Both the position numbers and the translations under genes were made by a program. The notes under the pieces were generated by a model. The model ran no database searches. It was not told where the DNA came from and worked only from the letters and a program-made list of their open reading frames with translations. From Citrobacter sp. R56 (lineage in GTDB: Bacteria > Pseudomonadota > Gammaproteobacteria > Enterobacterales > Enterobacteriaceae): DNA of 64,000 nt. Positions 52,538-63,968 of the stretch are shown piece by piece. Numbering within the stretch: the first letter of the stretch is position 1; every line of letters starts with the position of its first letter. The DNA is taken from the NCBI RefSeq assembly GCF_016811995.1, contig NZ_CP069159.1, positions 2,046,001-2,110,000 of the forward strand, written 5' to 3'.

Positions 52538-52724
52538 TGTAGAACCGACTATAGAAAAAAATTACAGGCGCGATGCTACTATGATTTGCAGATTGAGAAC
52601 AGAGGAGATACGCCGCGCACCGCGGGTGTCCCGGTAGCTCAGAAGGAAAGGGGACCATTTCCACCCTATCTTTATGATTCATGCAATCTGTGCGGTGAAA
52701 TACGGGGAGTCATGCAGAAAAGAG

Positions 52725-52751
52725 CAGCGCCAGAGGAAGGGGCTGGCGCTG
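52725..52751 (-). terminator. Probable terminator of yciCB
   Basis: An eight-base perfect stem (CAGCGCCA and TGGCGCTG) is followed in the minus direction by CTCTTTTCTG, seven bases after the yciB stop. Confidence 0.6.
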
Positions 52752-52757
52752 GAGAGA

Positions 52758-53297
52758 TTACGATTTGTCTTCCTGGGGGAGATGGCGGTAAATATAAACG
52801 CCGCTCAACAGGGTGAAAATCAACGTCAATGCGGTCAGGCCAAAGACTTTAAAATTGACCCAAATATTTTGCGGCAGCCAGAACGCGATGTAGATATTCG
52901 CAAGGCCGCACAGGATGAAAAAGACCGCCCACGCCAGATTTAACTTCGACCAGACCGGTTGAGGGAGCGTAAGTTCTTTCCCAAGCATGCGCTGAATTAA
53001 TGGCTTTTTCATAATCCACTGGCTTACCAGCAAGGCGCCCGCAAACAAGCCGTAAATCACCGTCACCTTCCATTTAATAAATTCATCGTTATGGAAGAAA
53101 ATGGTCAGGCCGCCAAACACTGCAACCAGAATAAAGGTGATCAACGCCATCTTCTCAACCTTGCGATAGCGTACCCAACTGTAAATCAGGACAATTGCGG
53201 TGGCGACGATCAGGGCTGAGGTTGCCGCATAGATGTCATAAAGCTTGTAAAAGGCAAAAAAGACAACCAGCGGTAAAAAATCAAGAAACTGCTTCAT
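52758..53297 (-). CDS. yciB: Inner-membrane septation-related protein YciB (IspZ)
   Basis: YciB is 179 residues with five hydrophobic spans, matching E. coli YciB. The Shigella homologue IspZ affects septation, and E. coli YciB acts with DcrB in envelope integrity. It lies downstream of yciC on the same strand. Confidence 0.95.
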   Translation of the reverse strand: MKQFLDFLPLVVFFAFYKLYDIYAATSALIVATAIVLIYSWVRYRKVEKMALITFILVAVFGGLTIFFHNDEFIKWKVTVIYGLFAGALLVSQWIMKKPLIQRMLGKELTLPQPVWSKLNLAWAVFFILCGLANIYIAFWLPQNIWVNFKVFGLTALTLIFTLLSGVYIYRHLPQEDKS

Positions 53298-53351
53298 TCT
53301 TCGATTCCGTAATTAACATGCATCGGCCGGAAAGCGCCGACGCACACAGGG

Positions 53352-54525
<1,174 letters not shown>

Positions 54526-54690
54526 GATTTCACCTGCAACAAGATAACGCATCAATTCAATTGTGAGAAAGCTAAATTAGCGCCCTGTTTCGGGAAGGGC
54601 AAGAGGGAAGCATCTGAATATTTTCAGTGCGAAAATATATCGAATTTGATCTGTATCAGTTTAACCAGGATTTTGAATGCAAGTTCTAAA

Positions 54691-54704
54691 TTAATCCAGA
54701 TCAA
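54691..54704 (+). promoter_or_regulatory. FNR-like site upstream of ompW
   Basis: TTAATCCAGATCAA matches the FNR consensus TTGAT-N4-ATCAA at nine of ten defined bases. E. coli ompW is FNR-activated, which supports the call. Confidence 0.6.
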
Positions 54705-54729
54705 TAAATGTTAAATTACAAGATGTAAT

Positions 54730-54748
54730 GTGATCTGTGTTAGATCAC
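54730..54748. promoter_or_regulatory. Inverted repeat in the ompW promoter region
   Basis: GTGATCT-GTGTT-AGATCAC is a perfect seven-base dyad 60 bases before ompW. Its half-site spacing (11 bases between TGTGA and TCACT) does not suit CRP, so the binding protein is unknown. Confidence 0.5.
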
Positions 54749-54807
54749 TTTTTACTCCATTGTGGGTATATTCGTCACGCTTTTATAACCATAACGATGG
54801 AGCGGAC

Positions 54808-55446
54808 ATGAAAAAATTAACAGTGGCGGCGTTGGCAGTAAGTACTCTTCTCTCTGGCGGGGTTTATGCGCATGAAGCGGGCGAGTTCTTCATTCGTGCA
54901 GGTTCGGCGACGGTTCGACCGACCGAAGGGGCGGGTGGTACGTTAGGTAGCCTGGGCGGATTTGATGTTAGCAACAATACGCAACTTGGCCTGACATTCA
55001 CCTATATGGCAACGGACAATATCGGTATCGAACTGCTGGGCGCGACGCCGTTCCGTCATAAGATTGGAACCTCATCAACCGGTGATATCGCCACCGTTCA
55101 CCATTTGCCGCCGACATTAATGGCTCAGTGGTACTTTGGTGATTCCAGCAGCAAACTGCGTCCGTACGTTGGAGCCGGTATTAACTACACCACCTTCTTT
55201 GACACGGGCTTTAACGACAAAGGAAAAGAGACTGGATTGTCTGACCTGAGCCTGAAAGACTCCTGGGGCGCAGCAGGGCAAGTGGGTATGGATTACCTGA
55301 TCGACCGTGACTGGCTGATCAACATGTCGGTTTGGTACATGGATATCGACACGACCGCGAACTATAAACTTGGCGGCGCTCAGCAGCATGACAGCGTTCG
55401 CCTCGATCCGTGGGTGTTTATGTTCTCTGCGGGCTATCGCTTCTAA
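54808..55446 (+). CDS. ompW: Outer-membrane protein OmpW
   Basis: OmpW is an eight-stranded outer-membrane barrel with a hydrophobic channel, the colicin S4 receptor, and a factor in stress and anaerobic adaptation. The ATG at 54808 gives 212 residues. A 21-residue signal peptide ends at VYA/HEAGEFF. The C-terminal Phe after GYR is the BAM recognition residue. It is followed by a terminator. Confidence 0.98.
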   Translation: MKKLTVAALAVSTLLSGGVYAHEAGEFFIRAGSATVRPTEGAGGTLGSLGGFDVSNNTQLGLTFTYMATDNIGIELLGATPFRHKIGTSSTGDIATVHHLPPTLMAQWYFGDSSSKLRPYVGAGINYTTFFDTGFNDKGKETGLSDLSLKDSWGAAGQVGMDYLIDRDWLINMSVWYMDIDTTANYKLGGAQQHDSVRLDPWVFMFSAGYRF

Positions 55447-55463
55447 AATCCTCATCGCTATCG

Positions 55464-55498
55464 AAAAAGCTGGTTGCATTGCTACCGGCTTTTTTTTC
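55464..55498 (+). terminator. Rho-independent terminator of ompW
   Basis: AAAAAGCTGGT-TGCATTGCT-ACCGGCTTTTTTTT, with one G-T pair, ends in a run of T. Confidence 0.82.
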
Positions 55499-55602
55499 GT
55501 CCCTTGCAACGGCTATTTTTATTTTTCCCCTCGCTTAACTCTCTGAAATGCTAACATTAGTAAAATTATCGCCGTCTCTGGCAAGCAGATTTCAGGGATG
55601 CT

Positions 55603-55665
55603 ATGCAACAACATAAACGGGCGACCGGTTTTGCAGTACTGTTAATGATCTGGGTGGACGCGTGA
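55603..55665 (+). CDS. Possible 20-residue leader ORF overlapping the diguanylate cyclase start
   Basis: An ATG at 55603 with AGGGA five bases upstream opens a 20-codon frame whose TGA overlaps the GTG start of the cyclase (GTGA at 55662-55665). The product starts MQQHKRATGFAVLL and has a hydrophobic middle. The cyclase GTG has only GGTGG upstream, so translation may be coupled to this leader. No homologue is known to me and it could be chance. Confidence 0.4.
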   Translation: MQQHKRATGFAVLLMIWVDA

Positions 55666-57131
55666 AGATTGTGCAGGACGGGCTGAGAAACCGGCAGGCA
55701 TTGTTCATATCAGGGCTTATCACCTTGCTTTTTACCTCACTGTTCATTTTTGTGATTTATGAACAGCGACTGGCGGCGGCCAGTGATGGCATGAATCGTC
55801 TGCAGACGCGGATGGTAGACATTTTTAATGACAACGAACTGATCGCAGATGCGACGGGTGAACGTTATCACCAGATTAAAAATGCCGGCATGTGTGGCGA
55901 TACTTCGCTCTTTATTCCCAGAGATAAAGACGCCTGGGGAATCAATGCCGACAGAAAACGGATCCATTCGGCGACAGGCGCGATGGTGGCAAAACACACC
56001 GGTACTGACGCGCTATGTATGTTTACCGCAGCAGAATTTATCCGCGACAGGGTCAATGCCCTCAATCCCGGAAATTATGACGCGCACCGGTATATCATCG
56101 CCAAAGATGCCGATTACTTTTATTGGTTTACGCCCGCAGATTCCCGGATGTTTCATTTTTCTGACTCGGAAATGGCGAGAGATATTCGCAGCTTTTTTTA
56201 CCCGCCCGTTGATTTTTATACCCGACTGTTGGAAAAAAACGTCAAAACCAAGGCGCTGAGTTCCACCAATTTCTATACCGATAAAATCACCGGCGAAAAA
56301 GCCTTTAGCGTGGTGAGTTATATTTACGACCTTTCCGGAAAAGAGATCTCCGACCATATTGTGGCCTATCTTGTCTACGACCACGCCAGGCCAGAGTTGC
56401 AGGAAGCCCTGGCTAAAGCTTTTGATAACCAGATACCCCATGGACTAAATGTGGCGCTGGTGAATGTCACCAACAAAGAGTCGTTGTGCCTAACCGGGAA
56501 CTGCTCGTCGATGGGGAAAAGCATCGTCAAAATAGTGTCTGAAAAGTATGTGTTCAAATACACCATTTCACTCGGGCGTTTTGTCACGCATGACATCCAG
56601 GCAGGTATTGCGATTCTGTTGGCGCCGTTCTTTTTTATTATGATCAGTCTGGGGCTGAAGGCATGGCTCAACGAAAGTGACCTCAAGATTTATATCGACT
56701 CTTTGACCGGGTGCTTTAACCGCAAGATCCTCGATATTATTAAACGCCGCGATCTCTCGCGTTGCGCGGTGATCCTGCTGGATTGCAATAAATTCAAAGC
56801 GATCAACGATACCTGGGGACATGTGGCAGGCGACAGGGCGCTCCAGGTTATCGCGAACCGTATGCTTTCCAATACCCGAACCAGCAATGACATGGTGATA
56901 CGTACGGGCGGCGATGAGTTTGTGATCCTGCTTTACCGGGCAAACGCCAGTGATGCTGTTGCGGTTGCAGAACGCATTGCCAGCCAGGTGCAGGGATATA
57001 CGTTTTGGGTTGGCGGTAATCAGGTGCCGTTGTCGGTGTCATGGGGAATTGCGGAAGTGAACGGCGCCCTGGATGCGGCGATCCAGGTTGCGGATAATGA
57101 AATGTACAAAATGAAACAGGCGAAAGGGTAA
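55662..57131 (+). CDS. Membrane-anchored diguanylate cyclase (GGDEF)
   Basis: This is a 489-residue protein predicted to make cyclic di-GMP. TM1 is at about 13-33, followed by a 280-residue periplasmic sensor region with four Cys (78, 118, 276, 281). TM2 is at about 313-334 and the GGDEF domain at about 343-489. The catalytic signature GGDEF is exact (416-420). The allosteric I-site RxxD expected at 407-410 reads TSND, so product inhibition is probably lost. The periplasmic family is unassigned; the architecture resembles E. coli DgcJ but not the sequence. It sits between ompW and trpA, where E. coli K-12 has yciGFE. It is convergent with trpA. Confidence 0.93.
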   Translation: MKIVQDGLRNRQALFISGLITLLFTSLFIFVIYEQRLAAASDGMNRLQTRMVDIFNDNELIADATGERYHQIKNAGMCGDTSLFIPRDKDAWGINADRKRIHSATGAMVAKHTGTDALCMFTAAEFIRDRVNALNPGNYDAHRYIIAKDADYFYWFTPADSRMFHFSDSEMARDIRSFFYPPVDFYTRLLEKNVKTKALSSTNFYTDKITGEKAFSVVSYIYDLSGKEISDHIVAYLVYDHARPELQEALAKAFDNQIPHGLNVALVNVTNKESLCLTGNCSSMGKSIVKIVSEKYVFKYTISLGRFVTHDIQAGIAILLAPFFFIMISLGLKAWLNESDLKIYIDSLTGCFNRKILDIIKRRDLSRCAVILLDCNKFKAINDTWGHVAGDRALQVIANRMLSNTRTSNDMVIRTGGDEFVILLYRANASDAVAVAERIASQVQGYTFWVGGNQVPLSVSWGIAEVNGALDAAIQVADNEMYKMKQAKG

Positions 57132-57155
57132 ACCGCCAGATGTGTTCTGGCGGTT
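57131..57155. terminator. Shared hairpin between the cyclase gene and trpA
   Basis: A nine-base perfect stem (AACCGCCAG and CTGGCGGTT) starts at the last base of the cyclase stop codon and lies eight bases beyond trpA. It lacks a long T tract. In E. coli the trp operon also ends in a GC-rich hairpin helped by a Rho-dependent site. Confidence 0.65.
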
Positions 57156-57163
57156 GCCGGACA

Positions 57164-57970
57164 TTACGCGCGCGTTGCCGCTTTCATGGCCGTGACGAAC
57201 GTTTTTAGCTCGGCCAGCATCTGTTCAGGTTTATCGACGTTTTTCTCAATGATTTTCACAATTGCCGAGCCGGAAATCGCCCCCGCTGCTCCGGCCTCAA
57301 TTGCCCCGGTGACCTGTTCCGGAGAAGAGATACCGAAACCCTGCAACGGTGGGGCTGCGTTGTACTCTTTCAGTTTTTCGACCAGATGGTGCAACGGTAG
57401 CGCGGCACGATTTTCCGCACCCGTCACCCCCGCCCGGGAGAGCAAATAGGTGTAGCCGCGGCCCCGGGAGGCAATCTGGCGCAGAAGCTCATCATCGGCA
57501 TTCGGCGGGCAGATGAAAATCGGCGCGACATTGTGGCGCAGTGCCGCCTGATGGAAAGGCGCAGACTCTTCCACCGGTACGTCAGCAATCAGCACGGAGT
57601 CGACGCCGACCTTTTCGCACTGGGCGTAAAATTCGTCGATCCCTTTGCTAAAGACCAGGTTGGCGTACATCAGCAGGCCCACAGGAATGTCAGGGTGCTT
57701 CTGGCGAATTAACGCCAGCATTTCAAAACATTGCGTTGGGGTAACGCCCGAGGCAAACGCGCGCAGCGTGGCCTCCTGAATCGTCGGGCCGTCAGCCAGC
57801 GGGTCGGAGAACGGTATCCCGAGTTCAAGGGCATCGGCACCGGCCGCGATCAGCGTATCAATAATCTTCAGCGATTGCTCAACCGAAGGGTCGCCCAGCG
57901 TGACAAAGGGAACAAATGCGCCTTCTTTACGATCCTTCAACTGTGCAAATAAATTGTCGTAGCGTTCCAT
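57164..57970 (-). CDS. trpA: Tryptophan synthase alpha subunit
   Basis: TrpA cleaves indole-3-glycerol phosphate to indole and glyceraldehyde 3-phosphate and channels indole to TrpB. It is 268 residues, with catalytic Glu49 (ALELGIPF) and Asp60 (PLADGPT). It shares one base with the trpB stop, so the two subunits are translationally coupled. It is the last gene of the operon. Confidence 0.99.
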   Translation of the reverse strand: MERYDNLFAQLKDRKEGAFVPFVTLGDPSVEQSLKIIDTLIAAGADALELGIPFSDPLADGPTIQEATLRAFASGVTPTQCFEMLALIRQKHPDIPVGLLMYANLVFSKGIDEFYAQCEKVGVDSVLIADVPVEESAPFHQAALRHNVAPIFICPPNADDELLRQIASRGRGYTYLLSRAGVTGAENRAALPLHHLVEKLKEYNAAPPLQGFGISSPEQVTGAIEAGAAGAISGSAIVKIIEKNVDKPEQMLAELKTFVTAMKAATRA

Positions 57971-59163
57971 CAGATTTCCCCTCGCGCTTTCAGAATGTCG
58001 TGTACGGTGAAAATGTCTTTGTCGCCGCGACCGGAAAGGTTAACCACCAGCAGTTGCTCTTTTTCCGGGTTGTCGCGCATCATTTTTAACGCATGCGCCA
58101 GGGCGTGGGAGGACTCCAGCGCCGGGATAATACCTTCATGCAGGCACAGGGTTTTGAACGCTTCGAGCGCCTCGTCATCGGTGATCGACACGTAATCGGC
58201 ACGACCGATACTGTTCAGGTACGCGTGTTGCGGTCCGACAGACGGGAAATCCAGCCCGGCAGAAATCGAGTAAGACTCTTCAATCTGGCCTTCTTCCGTC
58301 TGCATCATCGGCGCTTTCATGCCGAAGTAGATCCCTACGCGACCGTGTTTGAGCGGCGCGCCATGCTCACCGGTTTCGATCCCGTGACCGCCAGGTTCTA
58401 CGCCAATCAGTCCGACGCTGGTTTCGTCAATAAAATCAGCAAACATACCGATCGCATTTGAACCGCCGCCGACACAGGCGATAACCGCATCTGGCAAACG
58501 ACCTTCTTTTTCCAGGATCTGGGCTTTGGTTTCTTCCCCAATCATGCGCTGAAACTCACGCACAATGGTCGGGAACGGATGCGGGCCAGCGGCAGTACCG
58601 AGCATATAGTGCGCGGTGTCATAGCTACCAGACCAGTCGCGCAGCGCCTCGTTACAGGCATCTTTCAGGGTTGCGGAACCGCTGTGAACCGGGATCACTT
58701 CAGCCCCCATCAAACGCATACGGAACACGTTAGGTGACTGGCGTTCAACATCTTTCGCACCCATATAAATGCGGCATTTCAGACCCAGCAGCGCACTGGC
58801 AAGCGCGGAGGCTACGCCGTGTTGACCTGCCCCGGTTTCGGCAATGATTTCAGTTTTGCCCATCCGCTTGGCCAGCAGCGCCTGACCCAGCACCTGGTTG
58901 GTTTTGTGCGCGCCGCCGTGCAGCAGATCTTCACGCTTCAGATAAAGGGTGGTTTTGGTACCCGCCGTGATGTTCTGGCATTTGGTTAACGCGGTCGGGC
59001 GACCGGCGTAGTTTTTGAGCAGATCGGTAAACTGCGCCTGAAACTCTGGATCTTTCTGCGCGCTGACGAACGCTTCTTCCAGTTGACGCAGGGCTGGCAT
59101 CAGGATCTGTGGCACATACATGCCGCCAAATTCACCAAAGTACGGATTCAGTAATGTTGTCAT
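57970..59163 (-). CDS. trpB: Tryptophan synthase beta subunit
   Basis: TrpB joins indole with serine using PLP to make tryptophan. It is 397 residues. PLP-binding Lys87 lies in [15 protein letters not shown], and the phosphate-binding loop is [10 protein letters not shown]. It follows trpC after 11 bases. Confidence 0.99.
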   Translation of the reverse strand: MTTLLNPYFGEFGGMYVPQILMPALRQLEEAFVSAQKDPEFQAQFTDLLKNYAGRPTALTKCQNITAGTKTTLYLKREDLLHGGAHKTNQVLGQALLAKRMGKTEIIAETGAGQHGVASALASALLGLKCRIYMGAKDVERQSPNVFRMRLMGAEVIPVHSGSATLKDACNEALRDWSGSYDTAHYMLGTAAGPHPFPTIVREFQRMIGEETKAQILEKEGRLPDAVIACVGGGSNAIGMFADFIDETSVGLIGVEPGGHGIETGEHGAPLKHGRVGIYFGMKAPMMQTEEGQIEESYSISAGLDFPSVGPQHAYLNSIGRADYVSITDDEALEAFKTLCLHEGIIPALESSHALAHALKMMRDNPEKEQLLVVNLSGRGDKDIFTVHDILKARGEI

Positions 59164-59174
59164 GTGTTTCTTCC

Positions 59175-60533
59175 TTAATAAGCGCGCAGTGTCTGAAAGA
59201 CCGAGGCCAGAAGACGCGCATCTTTGATGCCCGGCTGCGACTCTACACCAGAATTAAAATCGAGGCCGGCACAGCCGGTTTTAGCCGCGTCTACGCAGTT
59301 GTCTGCGCTTAATCCGCCAGCCAGAAAAACATTGTCGAGCGTCTGACCCTGCAATAAGGACCAGTCAAAACGTTGCCCTGTACCGCCCTGGCCGTTATCC
59401 AGAAGGTACTTATCGACCTGTTGATAATCGCGGGCAGGGAGCGTGTCGCTGACGCTCAACGCTTTCCAGATTTGCACCTGTTCAGGCAGTGCAGCGCGCA
59501 GCGCATTCACATAAGCCTGATCTTCGTGACCGTGCAGTTGCACTGCGGTGAGCGACAGGGTGGAGGCTTTCTCGCAAACCTCCGCAATGTCCGCATCACG
59601 AAAGACGCCAACATATCGTAGCGGCGCTGCTGCCATTACGTCCCGTGCCTGCTCAGTGCTCACGGCACGAGGAGAGGTAGCCGCAAAAATCAAACCGCCA
59701 TAAATAGCGCCAGCGTCATACGCAGCCTTTGCATCCTGGGGACGCGTCAGGCCGCACACTTTATTCTCACCCAGCAACACCCGGCGCACGGCGGCGTGGA
59801 GATTGTCTTCGGACATCAGCGCAGAGCCGATAAGGAAACCGTTGGCGAAGTGGCTCAGTTCGCGCACCTGACCGTAGGTGTTGATCCCGGATTCGCTGAT
59901 CACGGTCACGCCATGACCCAAACGCGGCGCAAGCTGTCGGGTGCGATTCAAATCAATCGACAGGTCGCGCAGGTCGCGGTTATTGATACCGACCACTTTT
60001 GCGCCCAGCGCAATGGCGCGCTCCAGCTCTTCTTCATTACTGACCTCGGTCAACACGCCCATTTTTAAGCTGTGCGCCACGGTGACAAGCTGGCGATACT
60101 GCTCGTCATCCAGCACCGAAAGCATTAGCAGGCAGGCATCCGCCTGATAATGGCGCGCCAGGTAGATTTGGTAAGGATCAATAATGAAATCCTTACACAG
60201 AATCGGCTGCGGCGCGATGGCGCTGACCACCGGCAGAAAGTCAAAACTGCCCTGAAAATATTTCTCGTCGGTCAGTACGGAAATCGCCGACGCATAGTGC
60301 TTGTAGACGCCCGCAATCTGCGCAGGGTCGAAATTCTCCCGGATCACGCCTTTCGAGGGGGAGGCCTTTTTACACTCCAGGATAAACGCGGTACGCGCGC
60401 CCTGCAGGGCATCATAAAAATGTCGTGAACTCGGCTGGATGTCGTTCTGAAAACTGGCCAGCGGTTGCTGCTGCTTACGGGCTTCTACCCAAATCGCCTT
60501 ATCTGCGACGATTTTCGCTAAAACGGTTTGCAT
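59175..60533 (-). CDS. trpC: Bifunctional indole-3-glycerol-phosphate synthase/PRA isomerase
   Basis: TrpC(F) catalyses two consecutive steps. The N-terminal IGPS domain (about 1-255) shows [11 protein letters not shown] and [12 protein letters not shown]. The C-terminal phosphoribosylanthranilate isomerase domain (about 256-452) starts at [12 protein letters not shown]. It is 452 residues (E. coli 453). The fused arrangement is typical of enterics. It lies three bases after trpD. Confidence 0.98.
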   Translation of the reverse strand: MQTVLAKIVADKAIWVEARKQQQPLASFQNDIQPSSRHFYDALQGARTAFILECKKASPSKGVIRENFDPAQIAGVYKHYASAISVLTDEKYFQGSFDFLPVVSAIAPQPILCKDFIIDPYQIYLARHYQADACLLMLSVLDDEQYRQLVTVAHSLKMGVLTEVSNEEELERAIALGAKVVGINNRDLRDLSIDLNRTRQLAPRLGHGVTVISESGINTYGQVRELSHFANGFLIGSALMSEDNLHAAVRRVLLGENKVCGLTRPQDAKAAYDAGAIYGGLIFAATSPRAVSTEQARDVMAAAPLRYVGVFRDADIAEVCEKASTLSLTAVQLHGHEDQAYVNALRAALPEQVQIWKALSVSDTLPARDYQQVDKYLLDNGQGGTGQRFDWSLLQGQTLDNVFLAGGLSADNCVDAAKTGCAGLDFNSGVESQPGIKDARLLASVFQTLRAY

Positions 60534-60536
60534 TAA

Positions 60537-62132
60537 TTACCCTCTTGCCGCCAGTGCGGTGACCCGGTCATACGCTGCGCCGCTGCGCAGAACGGTGATC
60601 ACGGTTTGCACATTGGCTTTCAAATCTTCCTCGCCATGCAGGCGCATTAACATAGCGACATTCGCAGCGACAGCAGCCTCGTGGGCGGCTTCACCTTTAC
60701 CTTGTAGTAAGCGTGTCAGAATGTCACGGTTTTCTTCTGGCGTACCGCCTGCCAGCTGTTCCTGATGATAAGGGGTGAGGCCAAAGTCATCCGCCGTCAA
60801 CGTATAGCTTTTGATTTCACCCTCGTTTAACTCGGCAACGATAGTCGGCGCATGCAAGGAAACTTCATCCATTCCGCCGCTGTGGACAACTGCGGCGCGT
60901 TGGTATCCCAGGACGCGCAATGTCTCGGCAATCGGCAGCACCAGTTCAGCGCTGTAGACGCCAATCAGGGCCAGCGGCGGGTGCGCCGGGTTAATCAACG
61001 GTCCCAGCACGTTGAACAGCGTGCGCGTTTTTAACTGCTGGCGCACCGGCATCGCATGGCGAAAACCGGTATGGTACTTCGGTGCAAACAGGAAGCAGAC
61101 ACCGAGGTCGTCCAGCGCCTGGCGCGACTTGTCGGCATTCATATCCAGATTAATACCGAAAGCCGCCAGCAAATCGGAAGAGCCGGATTTACTGGAAACA
61201 CTGCGGTTGCCGTGTTTCGCCACCTTCATGCCGCACGCCGCCGCAACGAAGGCGCTGGCGGTGGAAATATTGATGCTGTTGCTGCCGTCACCGCCAGTAC
61301 CGACGATATCGGCGAAGAGATAGTCAGGGCGTGGAAACGGTGCCGCGTTTTCCAGCAATGCGGTTGCCGCCCCGGCAATTTCGTTAGGATGCTCGCCACG
61401 AATTTTCATGCTGACCAGCGCCGCCGCCAGTTGCTCCGGCTTCAGTTCGCCGCGCACCACGGCAGAGAACAACTGATGGCTCTCTTGCTGAGAAAGCGTT
61501 TGTGCCTGGTATAGTTTTTCCAGAATGGGCTGCAGCGTGTTGGTCTGCTCCAGCTTCTGTTGCGCCCACGCCAGCGTTTGTTCCAGTAAGCGGGCGCCCT
61601 GCGTGGTCAGAATGGATTCCGGATGAAACTGGAAGCCGCAGACGCGATCCGCATCGTGACGTACTGCCATCACCATCCCGTTAAAATGGGCGTTGATGGT
61701 CAGTCCGGCAGGCACATTGCTGCCCACCAGAGAGTGATAACGCGCGACGGGCAGCGGATTTGCCAGACCGGCAAACATCGCCTGGCCGTCATGCTCAATG
61801 CTTGACGCTTTGCCATGCAGAATTTCGCCCGCCTGACCGACGTAGCCACCGTAGGCTTCAACAATCGCCTGATGACCGAGGCAGATACCGATAATCGGCA
61901 GCTTTCCGCGCAGACGGGTCAACAGCTCCGGCATGCAACCGGCTTCGCTTGGCGCGCCTGGGCCCGGAGAGAGCATCAGCACCGGGTTTTTCATCGTCGC
62001 AAGACGGTCGATCAGCGTCTGGGCAGGGATGTGGTTACGGTAAATCACCACATGATGACCGTTGGTCCGTAGCTGATCTGCCAGGTTGTACGTAAAAGAG
62101 TCGATGTTATCGAGCAGCAGAATGTCAGCCAT
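60537..62132 (-). CDS. trpD: Bifunctional anthranilate synthase glutamine amidotransferase/PRPP transferase
   Basis: TrpD (TrpGD fusion) supplies ammonia to TrpE and then transfers phosphoribose to anthranilate. It is 531 residues. The N-terminal glutaminase domain (about 1-195) has the nucleophile Cys84 in GICLGHQAI and His in FQFHPESI. The transferase domain follows, with the PRPP loop [14 protein letters not shown]. It shares one base with the trpE stop. Confidence 0.98.
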   Translation of the reverse strand: MADILLLDNIDSFTYNLADQLRTNGHHVVIYRNHIPAQTLIDRLATMKNPVLMLSPGPGAPSEAGCMPELLTRLRGKLPIIGICLGHQAIVEAYGGYVGQAGEILHGKASSIEHDGQAMFAGLANPLPVARYHSLVGSNVPAGLTINAHFNGMVMAVRHDADRVCGFQFHPESILTTQGARLLEQTLAWAQQKLEQTNTLQPILEKLYQAQTLSQQESHQLFSAVVRGELKPEQLAAALVSMKIRGEHPNEIAGAATALLENAAPFPRPDYLFADIVGTGGDGSNSINISTASAFVAAACGMKVAKHGNRSVSSKSGSSDLLAAFGINLDMNADKSRQALDDLGVCFLFAPKYHTGFRHAMPVRQQLKTRTLFNVLGPLINPAHPPLALIGVYSAELVLPIAETLRVLGYQRAAVVHSGGMDEVSLHAPTIVAELNEGEIKSYTLTADDFGLTPYHQEQLAGGTPEENRDILTRLLQGKGEAAHEAAVAANVAMLMRLHGEEDLKANVQTVITVLRSGAAYDRVTALAARG

Positions 62133-63694
62133 TAGAAAGTCTCCTGTGCATGATGCGCGGTGGCGATAGCGCGCAACACGGCGCGCGCTTTGTTACGGGT
62201 TTCATCGGCTTCAGACTGCGGAACAGAATCGAGAACAACCCCGGCGCCAGCTTGCACGGTGGCAATGCCGTCTTCGACAAGGGCGGAGCGAATCACAATG
62301 CAGGTATCCAGATCGCCGTGGGCGGTGAAATAGCCGACGGCGCCGCCATAGCTGCCGCGACGACGCCCTTCGGCATTCGCGATGAGCTGCATGGCGCGGA
62401 CTTTTGGCGCACCGCTAAGGGTGCCCATATTCATGCAGGCGCGGTAGGCGTGCAGAACATCCAGATCGCTGCGCAGTTCTCCTACCACGCGGGAAACCAG
62501 GTGCATCACAAAGGAGTAACGGTCAACTTTCGTCAGGTCGGCGACGTAGCGACTACCTGGCGTACAGATCCGCGCCAAATCATTGCGGGCAAGATCAACC
62601 AGCATCAGATGTTCGGACATCTCTTTGTGATCGGTACGCATCTCCAGTTCAATACGGCTGTCCAGATCCCGATCCAGAGAACCATCCGCGCGACGACCGC
62701 GTGGGCGCGTTCCGGCGATGGGGTAGATCTCAATTTGACGGCTGGTGGCATCGTATTTCAGCGAGCTTTCTGGCGATGCGCCAAACAGCGTGAATTCGTT
62801 GTCCTGCATAAAGAACATATACGGGCTGGGGTTGCTCTTTTTCAGCACATCATAGGCCGCGAGCGGCGACGGGCAGGGAAGTGAGAACCGGCGGGACGGG
62901 ACCACCTGAAAAATCTCACCCGCGCGAATAGCTTTTTGCATGCTGCGTACAACGGCGCCGAACTCTTCATCATTCTGATTGCATTCGCAACGCATATGCG
63001 GAACGGCGGTGACAGGCAACGGCGGCGCGGTCTCGGTCAGTTGCTGGGTTAATTGTGCAAGACGCTGCGCCAGACGCTGGCGTTCAGCCGCATCAGCGGT
63101 AAAGATGCTGGCCTGAATGCGGGTGCTTTTCTTTTGATGGTCAATCACCATCAGCGTTTCTGCCAGATAGAAGCAGTAGTCCGGGCAACGATTACCGGCT
63201 TCAAGCTGCGGTAAGTCTTCAAAACCGGCCACCAGGTCATAGGCAAACAGACCGCCGAAGAACATCGCTTCCCGCTCCTGTGAGGGCACATTCACCAGAT
63301 TTTGCAGCAGACGGAACGCATCAAACACGGAGAGTGAACACAGGCGGGCGTCTTCATCCAGCAGCGGGCTAACCGGCGGAAAATGGAGAATGCGGCTCGA
63401 TGCAAGTTGCTCGTTGTCGATCCCGGCAGGCAGTGCGGCATCCAGCAGTGGCAGTAAGGAAGCGCCGTTATCTGATAACGCCTGAATGGTGACAGTGTCA
63501 CCTAATGCGGTAATGCGCAACGCGCTATCGACCAGCAGCAGACTTTTGAGGTCATCTTTACTGTCGATGTCGGCGGATTCCAGTAACAGTGTGGCAGGGC
63601 GATCGCCGCAGACTTGATGGAACAGTACCGTCGGATTTTCGCGGTAAGCGGCATCACAGGAGAGCAGTTCGAGTGTCGGTTTTTGTATTTGCAT
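62132..63694 (-). CDS. trpE: Anthranilate synthase component I
   Basis: TrpE converts chorismate and ammonia to anthranilate and is feedback-inhibited by tryptophan. The ATG at 63694 gives 520 residues as in E. coli; an ATG four codons upstream is less likely. The Trp-binding LLES element is at about 38-41. The chorismate-binding motifs [10 protein letters not shown] and [11 protein letters not shown] are intact. It is the first structural gene after the attenuator. Confidence 0.98.
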   Translation of the reverse strand: MQIQKPTLELLSCDAAYRENPTVLFHQVCGDRPATLLLESADIDSKDDLKSLLLVDSALRITALGDTVTIQALSDNGASLLPLLDAALPAGIDNEQLASSRILHFPPVSPLLDEDARLCSLSVFDAFRLLQNLVNVPSQEREAMFFGGLFAYDLVAGFEDLPQLEAGNRCPDYCFYLAETLMVIDHQKKSTRIQASIFTADAAERQRLAQRLAQLTQQLTETAPPLPVTAVPHMRCECNQNDEEFGAVVRSMQKAIRAGEIFQVVPSRRFSLPCPSPLAAYDVLKKSNPSPYMFFMQDNEFTLFGASPESSLKYDATSRQIEIYPIAGTRPRGRRADGSLDRDLDSRIELEMRTDHKEMSEHLMLVDLARNDLARICTPGSRYVADLTKVDRYSFVMHLVSRVVGELRSDLDVLHAYRACMNMGTLSGAPKVRAMQLIANAEGRRRGSYGGAVGYFTAHGDLDTCIVIRSALVEDGIATVQAGAGVVLDSVPQSEADETRNKARAVLRAIATAHHAQETF

Positions 63695-63717
63695 CGTTAT
63701 TCTCATTCATTCTGTTC

Positions 63718-63745
63718 AAAAAAAAGCCCGCTCATATTGGCGGGC
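63718..63745 (-). terminator. trp attenuator terminator
   Basis: In the minus direction GCCCGC-CAATATGA-GCGGGC is followed by eight T residues. This is the 3:4 hairpin of the trp leader. Upstream sequence towards trpL supplies the competing 1:2 and 2:3 pairings (CAGATACCCGGCCCGCC). Confidence 0.93.
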
Positions 63746-63787
63746 CGGGTATCTGGTTGCATATAGCTGCGAAGACACTGCCCGAAA

Positions 63788-63832
63788 TCAGGAAGTGCGC
63801 CACCAACTTTGCAGTACGAATTGAGCTTTCAT
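63788..63832 (-). CDS. trpL: trp operon leader peptide
   Basis: This is a 14-residue peptide, MKAQFVLQSWWRTS, with tandem Trp at 10-11. Ribosome stalling at these codons under tryptophan shortage favours the antiterminator. An AAGG site lies upstream. It differs from E. coli ([14 protein letters not shown]) at three positions, keeping the Trp pair and the WWRTS end. Confidence 0.95.
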   Translation of the reverse strand: MKAQFVLQSWWRTS

Positions 63833-63862
63833 TTCAGATACCTTCTTCATGTGAACTTTCGT

Positions 63863-63894
63863 ACTAGTTAACTAGTTCAATGGATTTTTGTCAA
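63863..63894 (-). promoter_or_regulatory. trp promoter and TrpR operator
   Basis: On the minus strand TTGACA (63894-63889), a 17-base spacer and TTAACT (63871-63866) form the promoter. The perfect 14-base palindrome ACTAGTTAACTAGT (63863-63876) spans the -10 box and is the TrpR operator core, so repressor and polymerase binding are mutually exclusive. Confidence 0.95.
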
Positions 63895-63968
63895 CACCTG
63901 ATTTCAGTATATTTGCCGGAAACGCTATGATGTCTGTGAAAGAGCCATTATTAAGACGGGAGCTCGCC

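Noticed and set aside
54729-54750. CRP site before ompW
   Set aside because: TGTGA and TCACT are separated by 11 bases rather than 6, so the CRP spacing rule is not met.
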